In this document: positions 24,311 to 34,085 of the stretch, piece after piece
Position numbering within the stretch: position 1 is the stretch's first letter
How the letters are laid out: each line of letters opens with the position of its first letter
Assembly (NCBI GenBank): GCA_947170435.1
Contig: CAMVTO010000025.1
Location: 1-34,140 of the forward strand
Reading direction: 5' to 3'
DNA: 34,140 nucleotides
Source of the DNA: an uncultured Clostridia bacterium
GTDB taxonomy: Bacteria; Bacillota; Clostridia; Oscillospirales; Oscillospiraceae
Made by a program: the position numbers and the translations under genes
Notes under the pieces: generated by a model
What the model saw: only the letters and a program-made list of their open reading frames with translations
The model's database searches: none
What the model was told of the DNA's origin: nothing

Positions 24311-25792
24311 ATGACTGTCAAGAATGTTGAAAAGCTGGAGAAGAGCAGAGTTGCGCTCGAGATCGAGGTCGGCGCCGAGGAGTTTGAGGCCGCGGTTGCC
24401 AAGGCTTACACCAAGATGCGCAATAAGATCAGCGTCCCCGGCTTCCGCCCCGGCAAGGCGCCCCGCAAGATGATCGAGAAGCTGTACGGCCCTGAGGTCT
24501 TTTACAATGATGCGATCGACGCGGCGTTCCCGGAGGCATATGAGAAGGCTGTCGAGAGCGAGAAGCTCGACACCATTGGCTATCCCGAGGTGGAGCTGGT
24601 CGGCGATGTGACGAAGGACGGCTTTACTTTCAAGGCCACCATCGCGGTCTATCCCGACGTAAAGCTGGGCAAGTATAAGGGCATCAGCGCCCCCAAGGAA
24701 GAGGTCAAGGTCTCCGCCGACGACGTCAAGCAGCGCCTGAACGAGATGGCGGAGCGCAACGCGCGCCTCGTTTCCGTCGACCGCAAGGCCAAGAAGGGCG
24801 ACACCGCGGTCATCGACTTCGAGGGCTTCGACAATGGCGTGCCGTTTGCCGGCGGCAAGGGCGAGGGTCACGAACTGGAACTCGGCTCCGGCAGCTTCGT
24901 CCCCGGCTTTGAGGATCAGGTCATCGGCATGAAGGCCGGCGAGGAGAAGGACATCGACATCACCTTCCCCGAGGATTATCAGAAGGATCTCGCGGGCAAG
25001 AAGGTCGTCTTCCACGTCAAGGTCAACGAGGTCAAGTTCAAGGAGCTGCCCAAGCTCGACGACGACTTCGCCAAGGACGTCTCCGAGTTTGACACCCTCG
25101 ACGAGCTCAAGGCTGACATCAAGAAGCAGATCGAGGCCGACCGCCAGAAGGCGGTGGACGTTGCCTTCGAGAACGCCCTCATCGAGAAGGTCGCTGAAAC
25201 CATCGAGTGCGAGATTCCTGAGGTGCTGATCGAGCAGCAGTGCCGCCGCTTCCTTGAGGAGTTCAAGTCCCGCATCATGGCGCAGGGCATCCCCTATGAC
25301 CAGTACGTCAAGATGACCGGCATGGACGAGAAGAAGTTCATGGAGGAGGGTCGCGAGCCCGCCATCAAGCAGGTCAAGATGGATCTTGCCATCGCACAGA
25401 TCATCGAGCAGGAGAAGCTCGAGGCTTCCGCCGAGGAGATCGAGGAAGAGTATAAGAAGCTCGCCGGCTACTACGGCATGGACGTTGATATGGTCAAGAA
25501 GTACCTCGGCGAGAACGAAGTCCGCACGCAGGTGCTGAACACCAAGGCCGTCGCGGTCGTCGTGGACAGCGCCAAGGCTACCAAGCCCACCGCAAAGAAG
25601 GCCGCCAAGAAGGACGAGGACGCCGCGGAAGAGAAGAAGCCTGCCAAGAAGTCCGCCAAGAAGGCTGAGGACGGCGAGGAAAAGGTCGAGAAGAAGCCCG
25701 CTGCCAAGAAGACCGCCAAGAAGGCCGAGGATGGCGAGGCGAAGGCTGAAAAGAAACCCGCTGCGAAAAAGACCGCTAAGAAGGCTGAATAA
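24311..25792 (+). CDS. tig: Trigger factor with a lysine-rich C-terminal tail
   Basis: This 493-residue ribosome-associated chaperone helps fold nascent chains. The ribosome-binding loop appears as GFRPGKAPRKMIEKLYG, the FKBP-type domain (about 160-245) as KKGDTAVIDFEGF with LGSGSFVPGFEDQVIGM, and a helical chaperone domain follows to about residue 415. Residues 421-493 are an added Lys/Ala/Glu tail with three tandem repeats of about 20 residues (EKKPAAKKTAKKAEDGEAKA at 460-479, a variant at 441-459, a partial copy at 480-493). Usual length is about 430, so the tail is extra. GGAGG precedes the ATG. It lies upstream of clpP-clpX, as in many bacteria. Confidence 0.96.
   Translation: MTVKNVEKLEKSRVALEIEVGAEEFEAAVAKAYTKMRNKISVPGFRPGKAPRKMIEKLYGPEVFYNDAIDAAFPEAYEKAVESEKLDTIGYPEVELVGDVTKDGFTFKATIAVYPDVKLGKYKGISAPKEEVKVSADDVKQRLNEMAERNARLVSVDRKAKKGDTAVIDFEGFDNGVPFAGGKGEGHELELGSGSFVPGFEDQVIGMKAGEEKDIDITFPEDYQKDLAGKKVVFHVKVNEVKFKELPKLDDDFAKDVSEFDTLDELKADIKKQIEADRQKAVDVAFENALIEKVAETIECEIPEVLIEQQCRRFLEEFKSRIMAQGIPYDQYVKMTGMDEKKFMEEGREPAIKQVKMDLAIAQIIEQEKLEASAEEIEEEYKKLAGYYGMDVDMVKKYLGENEVRTQVLNTKAVAVVVDSAKATKPTAKKAAKKDEDAAEEKKPAKKSAKKAEDGEEKVEKKPAAKKTAKKAEDGEAKAEKKPAAKKTAKKAE
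25631..25792 (+). repeat. Tandem repeat encoding the trigger factor tail
   Basis: Two and a half imperfect direct repeats of 57-60 bp within tig encode the EKKPAAKKTAKKAEDGE unit. They are purine-rich (AAGAAG runs) and in frame, so copy-number changes would alter tail length without a frameshift. Confidence 0.8.
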
Positions 25793-25823
25793 GCCAAAAA
25801 CCGGATATAATGTAAATAGAAAG

Positions 25824-25895
25824 AACAACCACAAACGAAGATTTGTGGTTGTTCGCCTAAATTCTGAAATTTTGAACAGGGTGTGAACATCACCC
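25824..25895 (+). promoter_or_regulatory. Two hairpins in the tig-clpP intergenic region
   Basis: AACAACCACAAA (25824-25835) pairs perfectly with TTTGTGGTTGTT (25842-25853); no T-run follows, so it is not a standard terminator. A second small inverted repeat, GGGTG (25879-25883) and CACCC (25891-25895), ends exactly where the clpP Shine-Dalgarno begins at 25896. A TATAAT at 25806-25811 could be a -10 box but has no good -35. No CtsR or CIRCE operator is seen. Confidence 0.5.
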
Positions 25896-25909
25896 AAAGG
25901 AGGTACCCG

Positions 25910-26491
25910 ATGGCTTTAGTCCCCTATGTCATTGAACAGACCAACCGCGGCGAGCGGTCGTATGATATTTTCTCCCGCCTGCTGGAAGATCGCATTATTT
26001 TCCTTGGCGAAGAGGTCAACTCCACCACGGCGAGCCTGATCGTCGCGCAGATGCTCTTCCTCGAGGCGAAGGACCCGGATAAGGACATTCAGTTCTACAT
26101 CAACAGCCCCGGCGGCAGCGTTACCGATGGCTTCGCCATCTATGACACGATGCAGTATATCAAGTGCGATGTGTCCACCATTTGCGTGGGCATGGCGGCG
26201 AGCATGGGTGCGTTCCTGCTCTCCGCCGGCACCAAGGGCAAGCGCATCGCGCTGCCCAACTCGGAAATCATGATCCACCAGCCCCTCGGCGGCTACCAGG
26301 GTCAGGCGACGGACATCGAGATCCACGCCAGGCGTATGCTGGAGCTGAAGGAAAAGCTGACCCATATCCTCGCCGACAACTGCGGCAAGGAGTATGACAT
26401 CGTCCGCGCCGACTGTGAGCGCGACAACTTCATGACCGCCGAGCAGGCGAAGGAATACGGCCTGATTGACAAGGTCATCTATAAACGGTAA
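25910..26491 (+). CDS. clpP: ATP-dependent Clp protease proteolytic subunit
   Basis: This 193-residue serine protease forms the double-ring chamber of ClpXP. The catalytic triad is Ser98 ([14 protein letters not shown]), His123 (MIHQPLGG) and Asp172 (ERDNFM). Length and the start [20 protein letters not shown] are typical. AAAGGAGG (25896-25903) sits 6 bp before ATG 25910. clpX follows 18 bp later, and the pair forms the usual ClpXP unit. Confidence 0.98.
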   Translation: MALVPYVIEQTNRGERSYDIFSRLLEDRIIFLGEEVNSTTASLIVAQMLFLEAKDPDKDIQFYINSPGGSVTDGFAIYDTMQYIKCDVSTICVGMAASMGAFLLSAGTKGKRIALPNSEIMIHQPLGGYQGQATDIEIHARRMLELKEKLTHILADNCGKEYDIVRADCERDNFMTAEQAKEYGLIDKVIYKR

Positions 26492-26509
26492 AAAGGCAGG
26501 GCAAGACCC

Positions 26510-27811
<1,302 letters not shown>

Positions 27812-27829
27812 CCAATAAGGAGATTCCCT

Positions 27830-30226
27830 ATGGAACCTGTCACCAAAAATATACCGGCCCTCGCTCTGCGGGGGCTGGTGGTCTTTCCGCGTCTGACCGC
27901 CAGCTTTGACCTCGAGCGCTTGATTTCCATGCGCGCTCTCGAGCGTGCCATGGAGGGCGACCGGGAGCTGTTCGTGGTCACTCAGCGGGAGGTCAACGTC
28001 GATCTGCCGCAGGAAAACGACCTCTACGCCATCGGCACGCTGGTGAAGATCTCGCAGGTGCTGCGGGTCAGCGATCATGTGATCCGCGTCATTGTGGAGG
28101 GCAAGCAGCGCGCGCGGCTCAGGCGTCTTTGGCAGCGCGAGCCGTTCTTGCAAGCGCAGATCGAGCTGATTGAGGAGCAGGCGCCGGTGCGCCCCGGCAC
28201 GCGGACGGAGGCGTTGCTGCGTCAGACCTATGCCAACTTCGGAGAGTATGTGGAGCTGACGCAGAACCTGACAGCGGAAATCCTCGCCGAAGTGTTCACC
28301 GGCACCGAGCCGGGGTACATCGCGGACTTCATCGCCCAGCATGTGAACATCCGCTATCAGGATAAGCAGGCAATTTTGGAAGAGTTGCGTCCGCTGCTGC
28401 GGCTGCGGCGTATGAATGAGCTGCTGCGCCGCGAGAGCGAGGTCATTGCTCTGGAGCAGGAGATCGAGAGCAAGGTGCGCGATCGCGTGGGCCGCATCCA
28501 TCGCGATTTTGTGCTGCGCGAGCAGATCAAGGTGCTGCAAAACGAGTTGGGGGAGGGCGAAGACGTCGACGAGGAGTTGAGCGAATACCGTGACCGCATT
28601 ATGGCACTCAAGCTGCCAGAGGAGTCGGAAAAGAAGCTCTTGAAAGACGTGGACCGCCTCGCCAAGCAGTCCTATTCCAGCAGCGAGGCGTCCGTGCTGC
28701 GCGCCTACCTTGATACGGTGCTGGAACTGCCGTGGAACAGCCTTACCAAAGAGCGCGCTAACGTGGACGCGGCGCGAAAAATTTTAGATCGTGACCACTT
28801 CGGTATGGAAAAGGTCAAAGAGCGTATCCTTGAGTTCATCGCCGTGCGCGCGCTCAAGGAAGACGCAAAGGGACAAGTATTATGCCTTGTCGGCCCTCCG
28901 GGCGTCGGCAAGACCTCGATCGCGCTTTCTGTAGCGAAGGCCATGAACCGCAAGGTCGCAAGATTGAGCCTTGGCGGCGTGCGAGACGAGGCAGACATCC
29001 GCGGCCATCGCAAGACCTATGTGGGCGCGATGCCCGGCCGCATCGTTGAGGCGATCGGGCGCAGCGCTTCGATGAATCCGCTGCTGGTGCTTGACGAGAT
29101 CGACAAGCTGGGCAGCGATCATCGCGGCGATCCCGCGTCGGCGCTGCTGGAGGTACTGGATACGGAGCAGAACCACGCCTTCCGTGACCATTACTTAGAG
29201 ATTCCAATGGATTTAAGCCGTGTCATGTTCATCATGACCGCGAACACGACGGACACCATCCCACGTCCGCTGCTGGATCGTATGGAGATCATCGAGCTGC
29301 CCAGCTACACGGACGAAGAGAAGGTGCAGATCGCCCTGCGTCACCTGCTGCCCAAGCAGAAGGCGGAGCACGGCGTGCCGAAGGCGGCGCTGCGAATCGA
29401 CGAGAACGCTGTCCGCGCGGTGATTGCACAGTACACTCGCGAGAGCGGCGTGCGTCAGCTGGAGCGCCAGCTTGCCAAGCTATGCCGCAAGACCGCCATG
29501 GCGCTGAACACGACCGGTGTAAAGCGCGTTACCGTGAGTGCGGAGAACGTAGCCGACTACCTCGGTGTGCCGCGCTACACGCGGGACAAGGCGTTGAAAA
29601 AGGATATGGTCGGCGTCGTGAACGGCCTCGCGTGGACACAGGTAGGCGGCGAGATTCTGCCCGTTGAGGTCAACGTGATGGACGGCACCGGAAAGCTGGA
29701 GCTGACCGGCAACCTCGGCGACGTGATGCAGGAATCGTGCAAGGCGGCGCTCTCCTGTCTGCGCTCTCGCGCTGCGGAGCTTGGTATTGAGCCGGAATTC
29801 TATAAGAATAAGGACATCCACATTCACTTCCCGGAGGGGGCGGTGCCGAAGGATGGCCCGTCGGCAGGTATCGCGATCACCACGGCGCTGCTCTCAGCAC
29901 TGACCAACCGTCCCGTGCGCCACGATATCGCCATGACCGGCGAGGTGACGCTCCGCGGGCGGGTGATGCCCATCGGTGGTCTGCGGGAAAAGACCATGGC
30001 TGCGCTCCGCGCGGGCTTACATACGGTGATCCTGCCGATGGAAAACGAAAAAGATCTGGACGACATTGATCAGAGCGTGCGCGAGCGGCTGCGCTTTGTT
30101 CCCGTGGAAACGGTAGACGCGGTGTTTGCCGAGGCGCTGGTACTGCCGGAGAGCTTTTCCGGAAAGGGCTTGGATGCATTCCTGGAACCGCGGGACAACG
30201 TGCTTTCCACAACATTGAGGGTGTAA
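27830..30226 (+). CDS. lon: ATP-dependent protease Lon
   Basis: This 798-residue cytosolic AAA+ serine protease degrades damaged and regulatory proteins. It has the N-terminal LON substrate domain (about 8-205), a coiled helical region, Walker A GPPGVGKT (355-362), and a C-terminal protease domain with the Ser-Lys dyad Ser678 ([10 protein letters not shown]) and Lys721 ([11 protein letters not shown]). This is the LonA type. AAGGAG precedes ATG 27830. The clpX-lon-engB order is common in Firmicutes. Confidence 0.98.
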   Translation: MEPVTKNIPALALRGLVVFPRLTASFDLERLISMRALERAMEGDRELFVVTQREVNVDLPQENDLYAIGTLVKISQVLRVSDHVIRVIVEGKQRARLRRLWQREPFLQAQIELIEEQAPVRPGTRTEALLRQTYANFGEYVELTQNLTAEILAEVFTGTEPGYIADFIAQHVNIRYQDKQAILEELRPLLRLRRMNELLRRESEVIALEQEIESKVRDRVGRIHRDFVLREQIKVLQNELGEGEDVDEELSEYRDRIMALKLPEESEKKLLKDVDRLAKQSYSSSEASVLRAYLDTVLELPWNSLTKERANVDAARKILDRDHFGMEKVKERILEFIAVRALKEDAKGQVLCLVGPPGVGKTSIALSVAKAMNRKVARLSLGGVRDEADIRGHRKTYVGAMPGRIVEAIGRSASMNPLLVLDEIDKLGSDHRGDPASALLEVLDTEQNHAFRDHYLEIPMDLSRVMFIMTANTTDTIPRPLLDRMEIIELPSYTDEEKVQIALRHLLPKQKAEHGVPKAALRIDENAVRAVIAQYTRESGVRQLERQLAKLCRKTAMALNTTGVKRVTVSAENVADYLGVPRYTRDKALKKDMVGVVNGLAWTQVGGEILPVEVNVMDGTGKLELTGNLGDVMQESCKAALSCLRSRAAELGIEPEFYKNKDIHIHFPEGAVPKDGPSAGIAITTALLSALTNRPVRHDIAMTGEVTLRGRVMPIGGLREKTMAALRAGLHTVILPMENEKDLDDIDQSVRERLRFVPVETVDAVFAEALVLPESFSGKGLDAFLEPRDNVLSTTLRV

Positions 30227-30229
30227 ACC

Positions 30230-30820
30230 ATGGCAATCAATTTTAACAAGGCGGAGTTTATCCTTTCCGCGGCGTCACCTGCGCAGTTCATTCGCGACGG
30301 CCGCAAGCAGCTGGCGTTTGCTGGGCGATCAAACGTGGGGAAGTCCTCGGTCATCAACCGGATTCTGAACCGAAAAAATCTTGCCCGTGTGGGCGCGTCC
30401 CCGGGGAAAACAACACAGATCAATTACTTTTTGATCGACGAGAAGATCTACCTCGTCGACCTGCCGGGCTATGGCTACGCCAAGGTCAGCAAGTCAGAGC
30501 GCGACCGTTGGGGAAAGCTGATGGAGAACTACTTCCAGTCCAGCGGATTGATCGACCTCGGCGTGCTGATCGTCGACGCGCGGCACAAGCCCACGAAGGA
30601 TGACGAAACGATGTGTGACTTTTTCCGCACCAGCGGCTGTCCGATGATCGTGGTGGCGAACAAGCTGGACAAGCTCAAAAAGAGCGAAATTGAGCCGAAT
30701 CTCGCACTGATCCGCGAGACGCTGGATTTGGATGAGAGTGAGATGCTGGTGCCGTTCTCTGCGGAGAAGGGCGACGGCAAAGAACAGCTCATGGGGCTGC
30801 TGCGGGCATTTTGCGAATAG
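30230..30820 (+). CDS. engB: Ribosome biogenesis GTPase EngB/YsxC
   Basis: This 196-residue essential GTPase takes part in assembly of the large ribosomal subunit. G1 is GRSNVGKSS (32-40), G2 lies in SPGKTTQIN, G3 is DLPGYGYAKV and G4 NKLDK. It begins 3 bp after the lon stop, with GAGG inside the lon end as ribosome site, so it is coupled to lon. Confidence 0.97.
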   Translation: MAINFNKAEFILSAASPAQFIRDGRKQLAFAGRSNVGKSSVINRILNRKNLARVGASPGKTTQINYFLIDEKIYLVDLPGYGYAKVSKSERDRWGKLMENYFQSSGLIDLGVLIVDARHKPTKDDETMCDFFRTSGCPMIVVANKLDKLKKSEIEPNLALIRETLDLDESEMLVPFSAEKGDGKEQLMGLLRAFCE

Positions 30821-30834
30821 AGAGGAGAAAAGCA

Positions 30835-31539
30835 ATGAAGTATAAGCGTATCCTGCTCAAGATCAGCGGCGAGGCGCTGGCGGGCGCAAACAAGACCGGA
30901 TTTGACTTTCAGATCATGGGCGAGGTCTGCGACGTGATCAAGGAGTGCGTGGCGCAGGGCGTCGAGGTTGGCGTCGTGATCGGAGGCGGCAACTTCTGGC
31001 GCGGTGTCAAGAATGGTGAGGGCTATATCGAGCGCACGCGCGCCGACCGCATGGGCATGCTGGCGACGGTGATGAACTGCCTCGCGGTGTGCGACGTGCT
31101 GGAGCAGAAAGGCGTTCCCGCCCGCGTGATGACGGCGATGGAGATGCATGAGTTCGCGGAGTATTACACCCACGAGCGCGCGATGAAGCATCTGCGCGAG
31201 GGCAAGGTGGTGCTGTTCGCGGGCGGCACGGGCCATCCGTTCTTCTCCACCGATACCGGTACAGTGCTCCGCGCGGCGGAGATCGGCGCGGATGTGATCT
31301 TGCTCGCGAAGAACATTGACGGCGTGTACAGCGCCGACCCGGCGAAGGACCCCACTGCCACGAAGTACGACGAGATCAGCTATGACGAGGTGCTGGCGAA
31401 GCGGCTCGGCGTGATGGATCTGACCGCAACGAGCCTCGCAATGGACAACAATATCCCGGTCTATGTCTTCGCGCTCAAGGATCCGAAGAACATTCTCCGC
31501 GTTGCCGCTGGCGAGAACGTCGGCACGCTGGTGCATTAA
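30835..31539 (+). CDS. pyrH: UMP kinase
   Basis: This 234-residue amino-acid-kinase-family enzyme phosphorylates UMP to UDP. It shows KYKRILLKISGEAL, VIGGGNFWRG, ADRMGMLATVMNCLA, GTGHPFFSTDT and KNIDGVYSADP, all diagnostic of bacterial PyrH. The frame is open from 30811, but ATG 30835 with AGAGGAG upstream is the start. It sits 14 bp after engB, not in the usual rpsB-tsf-pyrH-frr cluster, and no frr follows. Confidence 0.96.
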   Translation: MKYKRILLKISGEALAGANKTGFDFQIMGEVCDVIKECVAQGVEVGVVIGGGNFWRGVKNGEGYIERTRADRMGMLATVMNCLAVCDVLEQKGVPARVMTAMEMHEFAEYYTHERAMKHLREGKVVLFAGGTGHPFFSTDTGTVLRAAEIGADVILLAKNIDGVYSADPAKDPTATKYDEISYDEVLAKRLGVMDLTATSLAMDNNIPVYVFALKDPKNILRVAAGENVGTLVH

Positions 31540-31625
31540 AGATCAAAAAAGAAGCCGCATTTGCCACAGTTTTATAAGGCAGTAATCAAGAAAACTGGAT
31601 TATAGGCGTTGCAAAGGCAAAAGTG

Positions 31626-31670
31626 CAGCCTCCGGTGAGCAGAAACGCTCTCCGGGGGCTGTCTTTTTTC
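31626..31670 (+). terminator. Rho-independent terminator between pyrH and the TnpV cassette
   Basis: CAGCCTCCGGTGAGC (31626-31640) pairs with GCTCTCCGGGGGCTG (31647-31661) around a 6-nt loop with one mismatch and one G-T pair, then TCTTTTTTC. The 86 bp between the pyrH stop and this hairpin hold no gene I can support. Confidence 0.88.
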
Positions 31671-31675
31671 GCACA

Positions 31676-31705
31676 TTCGTCTTTTCAATATCCGCCTGTT
31701 ATGAT
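31676..31705 (+). promoter_or_regulatory. Candidate extended -10 promoter of the TnpV cassette
   Basis: TATGAT at 31700-31705 is preceded by TGT (TG at 31697-31698), an extended -10. A weak -35, TTCGTC, is at 31676-31681 (18-bp spacer). It lies 34 bp before the next start codon. Confidence 0.55.
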
Positions 31706-31738
31706 GAAGCTGCCAAAGAAAAGGAAGGAGGTAGCTGA

Positions 31739-31918
31739 ATGGCGAATGTAAAGCGCATCGTACTCGATCGCTATGAGCATGGGCTGCTTGTCAGGGCGCT
31801 ATACGAGGAATGGAAGCAGATGCAAACGGTGGGGGCATCGACCGATGACATCGAAGACCTGCTCCTGAAGATCATCGACGCGCCTCAAGCGGGCTTCCTT
31901 GCACGACTGTTGGCTTAA
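31739..31918 (+). CDS. Small protein of the TnpV cassette, unknown function
   Basis: A 59-residue frame begins at ATG 31739 with a strong GGAGG 7 bp upstream and ends at TAA 31916-31918. It reads MANVKRIVLDRYEHGLLVRA..., is soluble, predicted helical and acidic in the middle (STDDIEDLLLKIID). Spacing from the promoter and to TnpV (28 bp) suggests one transcript. I do not recognise a domain; similar short proteins next to TnpV in gut Clostridia would fit, but that is from memory. Confidence 0.7.
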   Translation: MANVKRIVLDRYEHGLLVRALYEEWKQMQTVGASTDDIEDLLLKIIDAPQAGFLARLLA

Positions 31919-31946
31919 CCGCATGAATGAACAGGAGGTATCGAAA

Positions 31947-32297
31947 ATGACGACGAATCTGACTTATCACCGCGCAGGCGACTATCTGCTCCCCGACCTC
32001 ACGCCGCCCGAAGCGCCACGTATCGGCGTTTGGGGCGAGAGGCGGAGATCCTATCTCAAAAAGCACAAGGACAGCATTTACACCGGCTTGCTGCTCTCTG
32101 GCGAGCTGAATGAACATCTGGCGGAGGTTGACCGTACTGCGTCCGAAATGGTGGATCGCCTCATCGCGGAAATGGCGAAGCGCGAAGACATCACCGAGGC
32201 GCTCAAAGCGTCCGACCAGATGGCATGGGTCGGCGCGATGAACAACATCCGCAACCGAGCCGAAGAAATCGTGCTGCGGGAGGTGGTGTACGCATGA
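31947..32297 (+). CDS. tnpV: TnpV-like transposon-encoded protein
   Basis: A 116-residue protein matching what I know of TnpV, a small protein carried by clostridial integrative elements: a start of the form TYHRAGDYLLPDL, then IGVWGERRRSYLKKHK, YTGLLLSGELNEHL, a long helix and the end MNNIRNRAEEIVLREVVYA. Its molecular role is unknown. AGGAGG lies 8 bp before ATG 31947, so this start is chosen over in-frame upstream ATGs. The stop overlaps the next gene by 4 bp. No recombinase or transposase gene is visible beside it, so the parent element is either larger or decayed. Confidence 0.82.
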   Translation: MTTNLTYHRAGDYLLPDLTPPEAPRIGVWGERRRSYLKKHKDSIYTGLLLSGELNEHLAEVDRTASEMVDRLIAEMAKREDITEALKASDQMAWVGAMNNIRNRAEEIVLREVVYA

Positions 32298-33016
32298 AGC
32301 GCTCCATGTTCAGTTTTGCCGCAGGCATCCTGTTTGGAGCTCTGCTGTTCAGCGGTGCGGCAGCCTATGCCACAGGCGTGATGGCGGAGCGCAGCACAAA
32401 CCGCGTCTATGTGGACGGACGCGAGGTGCAGATCGAGGCGTACAACATCGCCGGCAACAACTACTGCAAGCTCCGCGACATCGGCAGGACAGTAGGCTTC
32501 AACGTCACTTGGGACGCCGCCGAGAAAGCGGTCCGCATCGCCACCGGCGAACCTTACGCAGAAGATACCCCGGCGCAGGCGTCGCGCGTAGTGCGGCTCC
32601 CGACCGATGGCAGCAAGTACGTCCCGCAGGTCGGTGATCTGATCCCCTGCGACGATGGGACGCTCTATGAGGTCAAGGACACGCTGCGCTGGGAAAACAA
32701 CGTTTTTTCGCCAGGCCCCCTGCCCGCGCTGCCGACGCCGAGCTATGACTGGAGCGTGTTTCCGGCCCTGCAACTTCCAAGCGTTGATTGCCGCCGCTTC
32801 CGAAACGAGCATGGCGACGATCTGTACGTCCGCAACCTGCATGAGACGCTCCGCATGGCGTACACGATTTACGAACAAATTGGAAACGAGCCGGAAGCAT
32901 GGCGCGACGGCAAGCCGCTGACTAAGGTGTCGCTTACCATTGCCCCGGAGGACGAGCCGTACACCAAGTATTTTTGGCCTTGGAGGGAGGAAGAAACGTT
33001 AAGCTGTAAAGGGTAG
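32294..33016 (+). CDS. Secreted stalk-domain protein
   Basis: A 240-residue protein starting in an ATGA overlap with tnpV. Residues 1-28 are a signal peptide (KR, then a hydrophobic core ending near AAAYATG). Residues 36-86 (VYVDGREVQIEAYNIAGNNY...LRDIGRTVGFNVTWDAAEKAVRI) match the copper-amine-oxidase N-terminal/stalk domain, a small beta-rich module frequent in secreted proteins of Firmicutes. The remaining 150 residues, with many Pro and Trp and no recognised domain, are probably outside the cell. No lipobox or sortase motif. Likely cargo of the TnpV-type element. Confidence 0.8.
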   Translation: MKRSMFSFAAGILFGALLFSGAAAYATGVMAERSTNRVYVDGREVQIEAYNIAGNNYCKLRDIGRTVGFNVTWDAAEKAVRIATGEPYAEDTPAQASRVVRLPTDGSKYVPQVGDLIPCDDGTLYEVKDTLRWENNVFSPGPLPALPTPSYDWSVFPALQLPSVDCRRFRNEHGDDLYVRNLHETLRMAYTIYEQIGNEPEAWRDGKPLTKVSLTIAPEDEPYTKYFWPWREEETLSCKG

Positions 33017-33132
33017 AAAACACCGCTACCCAATACAACACACTGAGGCGACTCATTTGTTGCAGAATGATTGCATACGCTATGGGAAAGGAGCGGTATT
33101 TCAAGCAAACGCAGAAATTCCGAACCGTTAGC

Positions 33133-33168
33133 AGGGGTGGGACTTGCTATGCGCCACCCTCTTTTTTT
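33133..33168 (+). terminator. Terminator after the TnpV cassette
   Basis: GGGTGG (33135-33140) pairs with CCACCC (33154-33159) around a 13-nt loop, followed by TCTTTTTTT. The surrounding gap 33017-33301 contains short frames without ribosome sites and no gene I can support. Confidence 0.7.
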
Positions 33169-33301
33169 ATCGCGTTTCCCGTTTTTGAACTTGTTCCGGC
33201 ATGCGGACGAGCAGAATTCGGCATTGGAGCGGGAGGCAATAAAAGGTTTCTGGCATGACGCACAGTCAATTGCGCAGCAAGAAAAAGCGGCATGTTGTTT
33301 T

Positions 33302-34085
33302 TTACTTCAGCATCCAGATATCCCGGTTGTACTCCGCGATCGTTCGGTCGGAGGAGAAATATCCGGCCTTGGCGATGTTGATCAGGGAACGTTTTGTCCA
33401 CGCCGTCCGATCTTCATACGCAAGCAAAAGCCGGTCTTTCGCGAGAATATACTCCCGCAAATCCAGCAGTGTCATAAAGGGATCTTTCGATACCAGCTCA
33501 TGATGCAGCCGATACAGGCTCGCGGCGTTGCCAATCGCAAGCATGGCGTCGCAGCAGATGAAATCCACCAGGCGCCAGATGTCGGGGCGCGCGTAGTATT
33601 CCTGCGGATGATATGCGCCGGTTTCATACAGTTGGATCACTTCGTCGGAGGTCTTTCCGAATATCGCAATGTTTTCCTTGCCGACAAGATTGAATATCTC
33701 GACATTGGCGCCGTCCATCGTTCCCAGTGTAACAGCGCCGTTGAGCATCAGCTTCATATTACCGGTTCCGGACGCTTCTTTGGACGCAAGGCTGATCTGC
33801 TCGGAAATATCACAGGCAGGGATGACTTTTTCCGCACAGGTCACGTTGTAATTCTCCAGCATCACGATTTTCAGATACCGGCTTGCGACCGGGTCACTCT
33901 CGATAAGCTTTGACAGACACAAAATGAGATGGATGATGTCCTTGGCCGCAATATAGGCCGGTGCTGCTTTCGCACCGAAGATCAGCGTGATGGGACGTGC
34001 GGGGAGATTCCCGTTCAAAATATCCAGATATTTGTAGATTGCATAGAGCGCGTTGAGCTGCTGCCGCTTGTACTCATGCAGACGC
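33302..34085 (-). pseudogene. glgP: Glycogen phosphorylase, C-terminal fragment interrupted at its 5' side
   Basis: A 260-residue fragment covers the C-terminal third of glycogen/alpha-glucan phosphorylase, which releases glucose-1-phosphate. It begins [20 protein letters not shown], contains the pyridoxal-phosphate lysine in [14 protein letters not shown] and DGANVEI, and ends naturally with [18 protein letters not shown]. Family length is about 800, so some 540 residues are missing. Homology stops at 34085; the next upstream codons are CAG and, at 34090-34088, an in-frame TAA, and the sequence beyond matches an insertion-sequence end. The 5' part may lie past the insertion. A TTG at 34018 could start a fragment, but it would lack the substrate domain. 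Confidence 0.88.

Noticed and set aside
24290-25897. Very long Leu/Val/Asp-rich frame (535 codons) on the minus strand
   Set aside because: It lies antisense to trigger factor; its repetitive composition is what GC-rich coding DNA gives on the opposite strand, and it has no domain or ribosome site.
33067-33913. Plus-strand frames at 33067-33258 and 33071-33913
   Set aside because: No Shine-Dalgarno; they read through a terminator hairpin and then antisense to glgP. The sequence around 33120-33160 looks like a non-coding terminator region.
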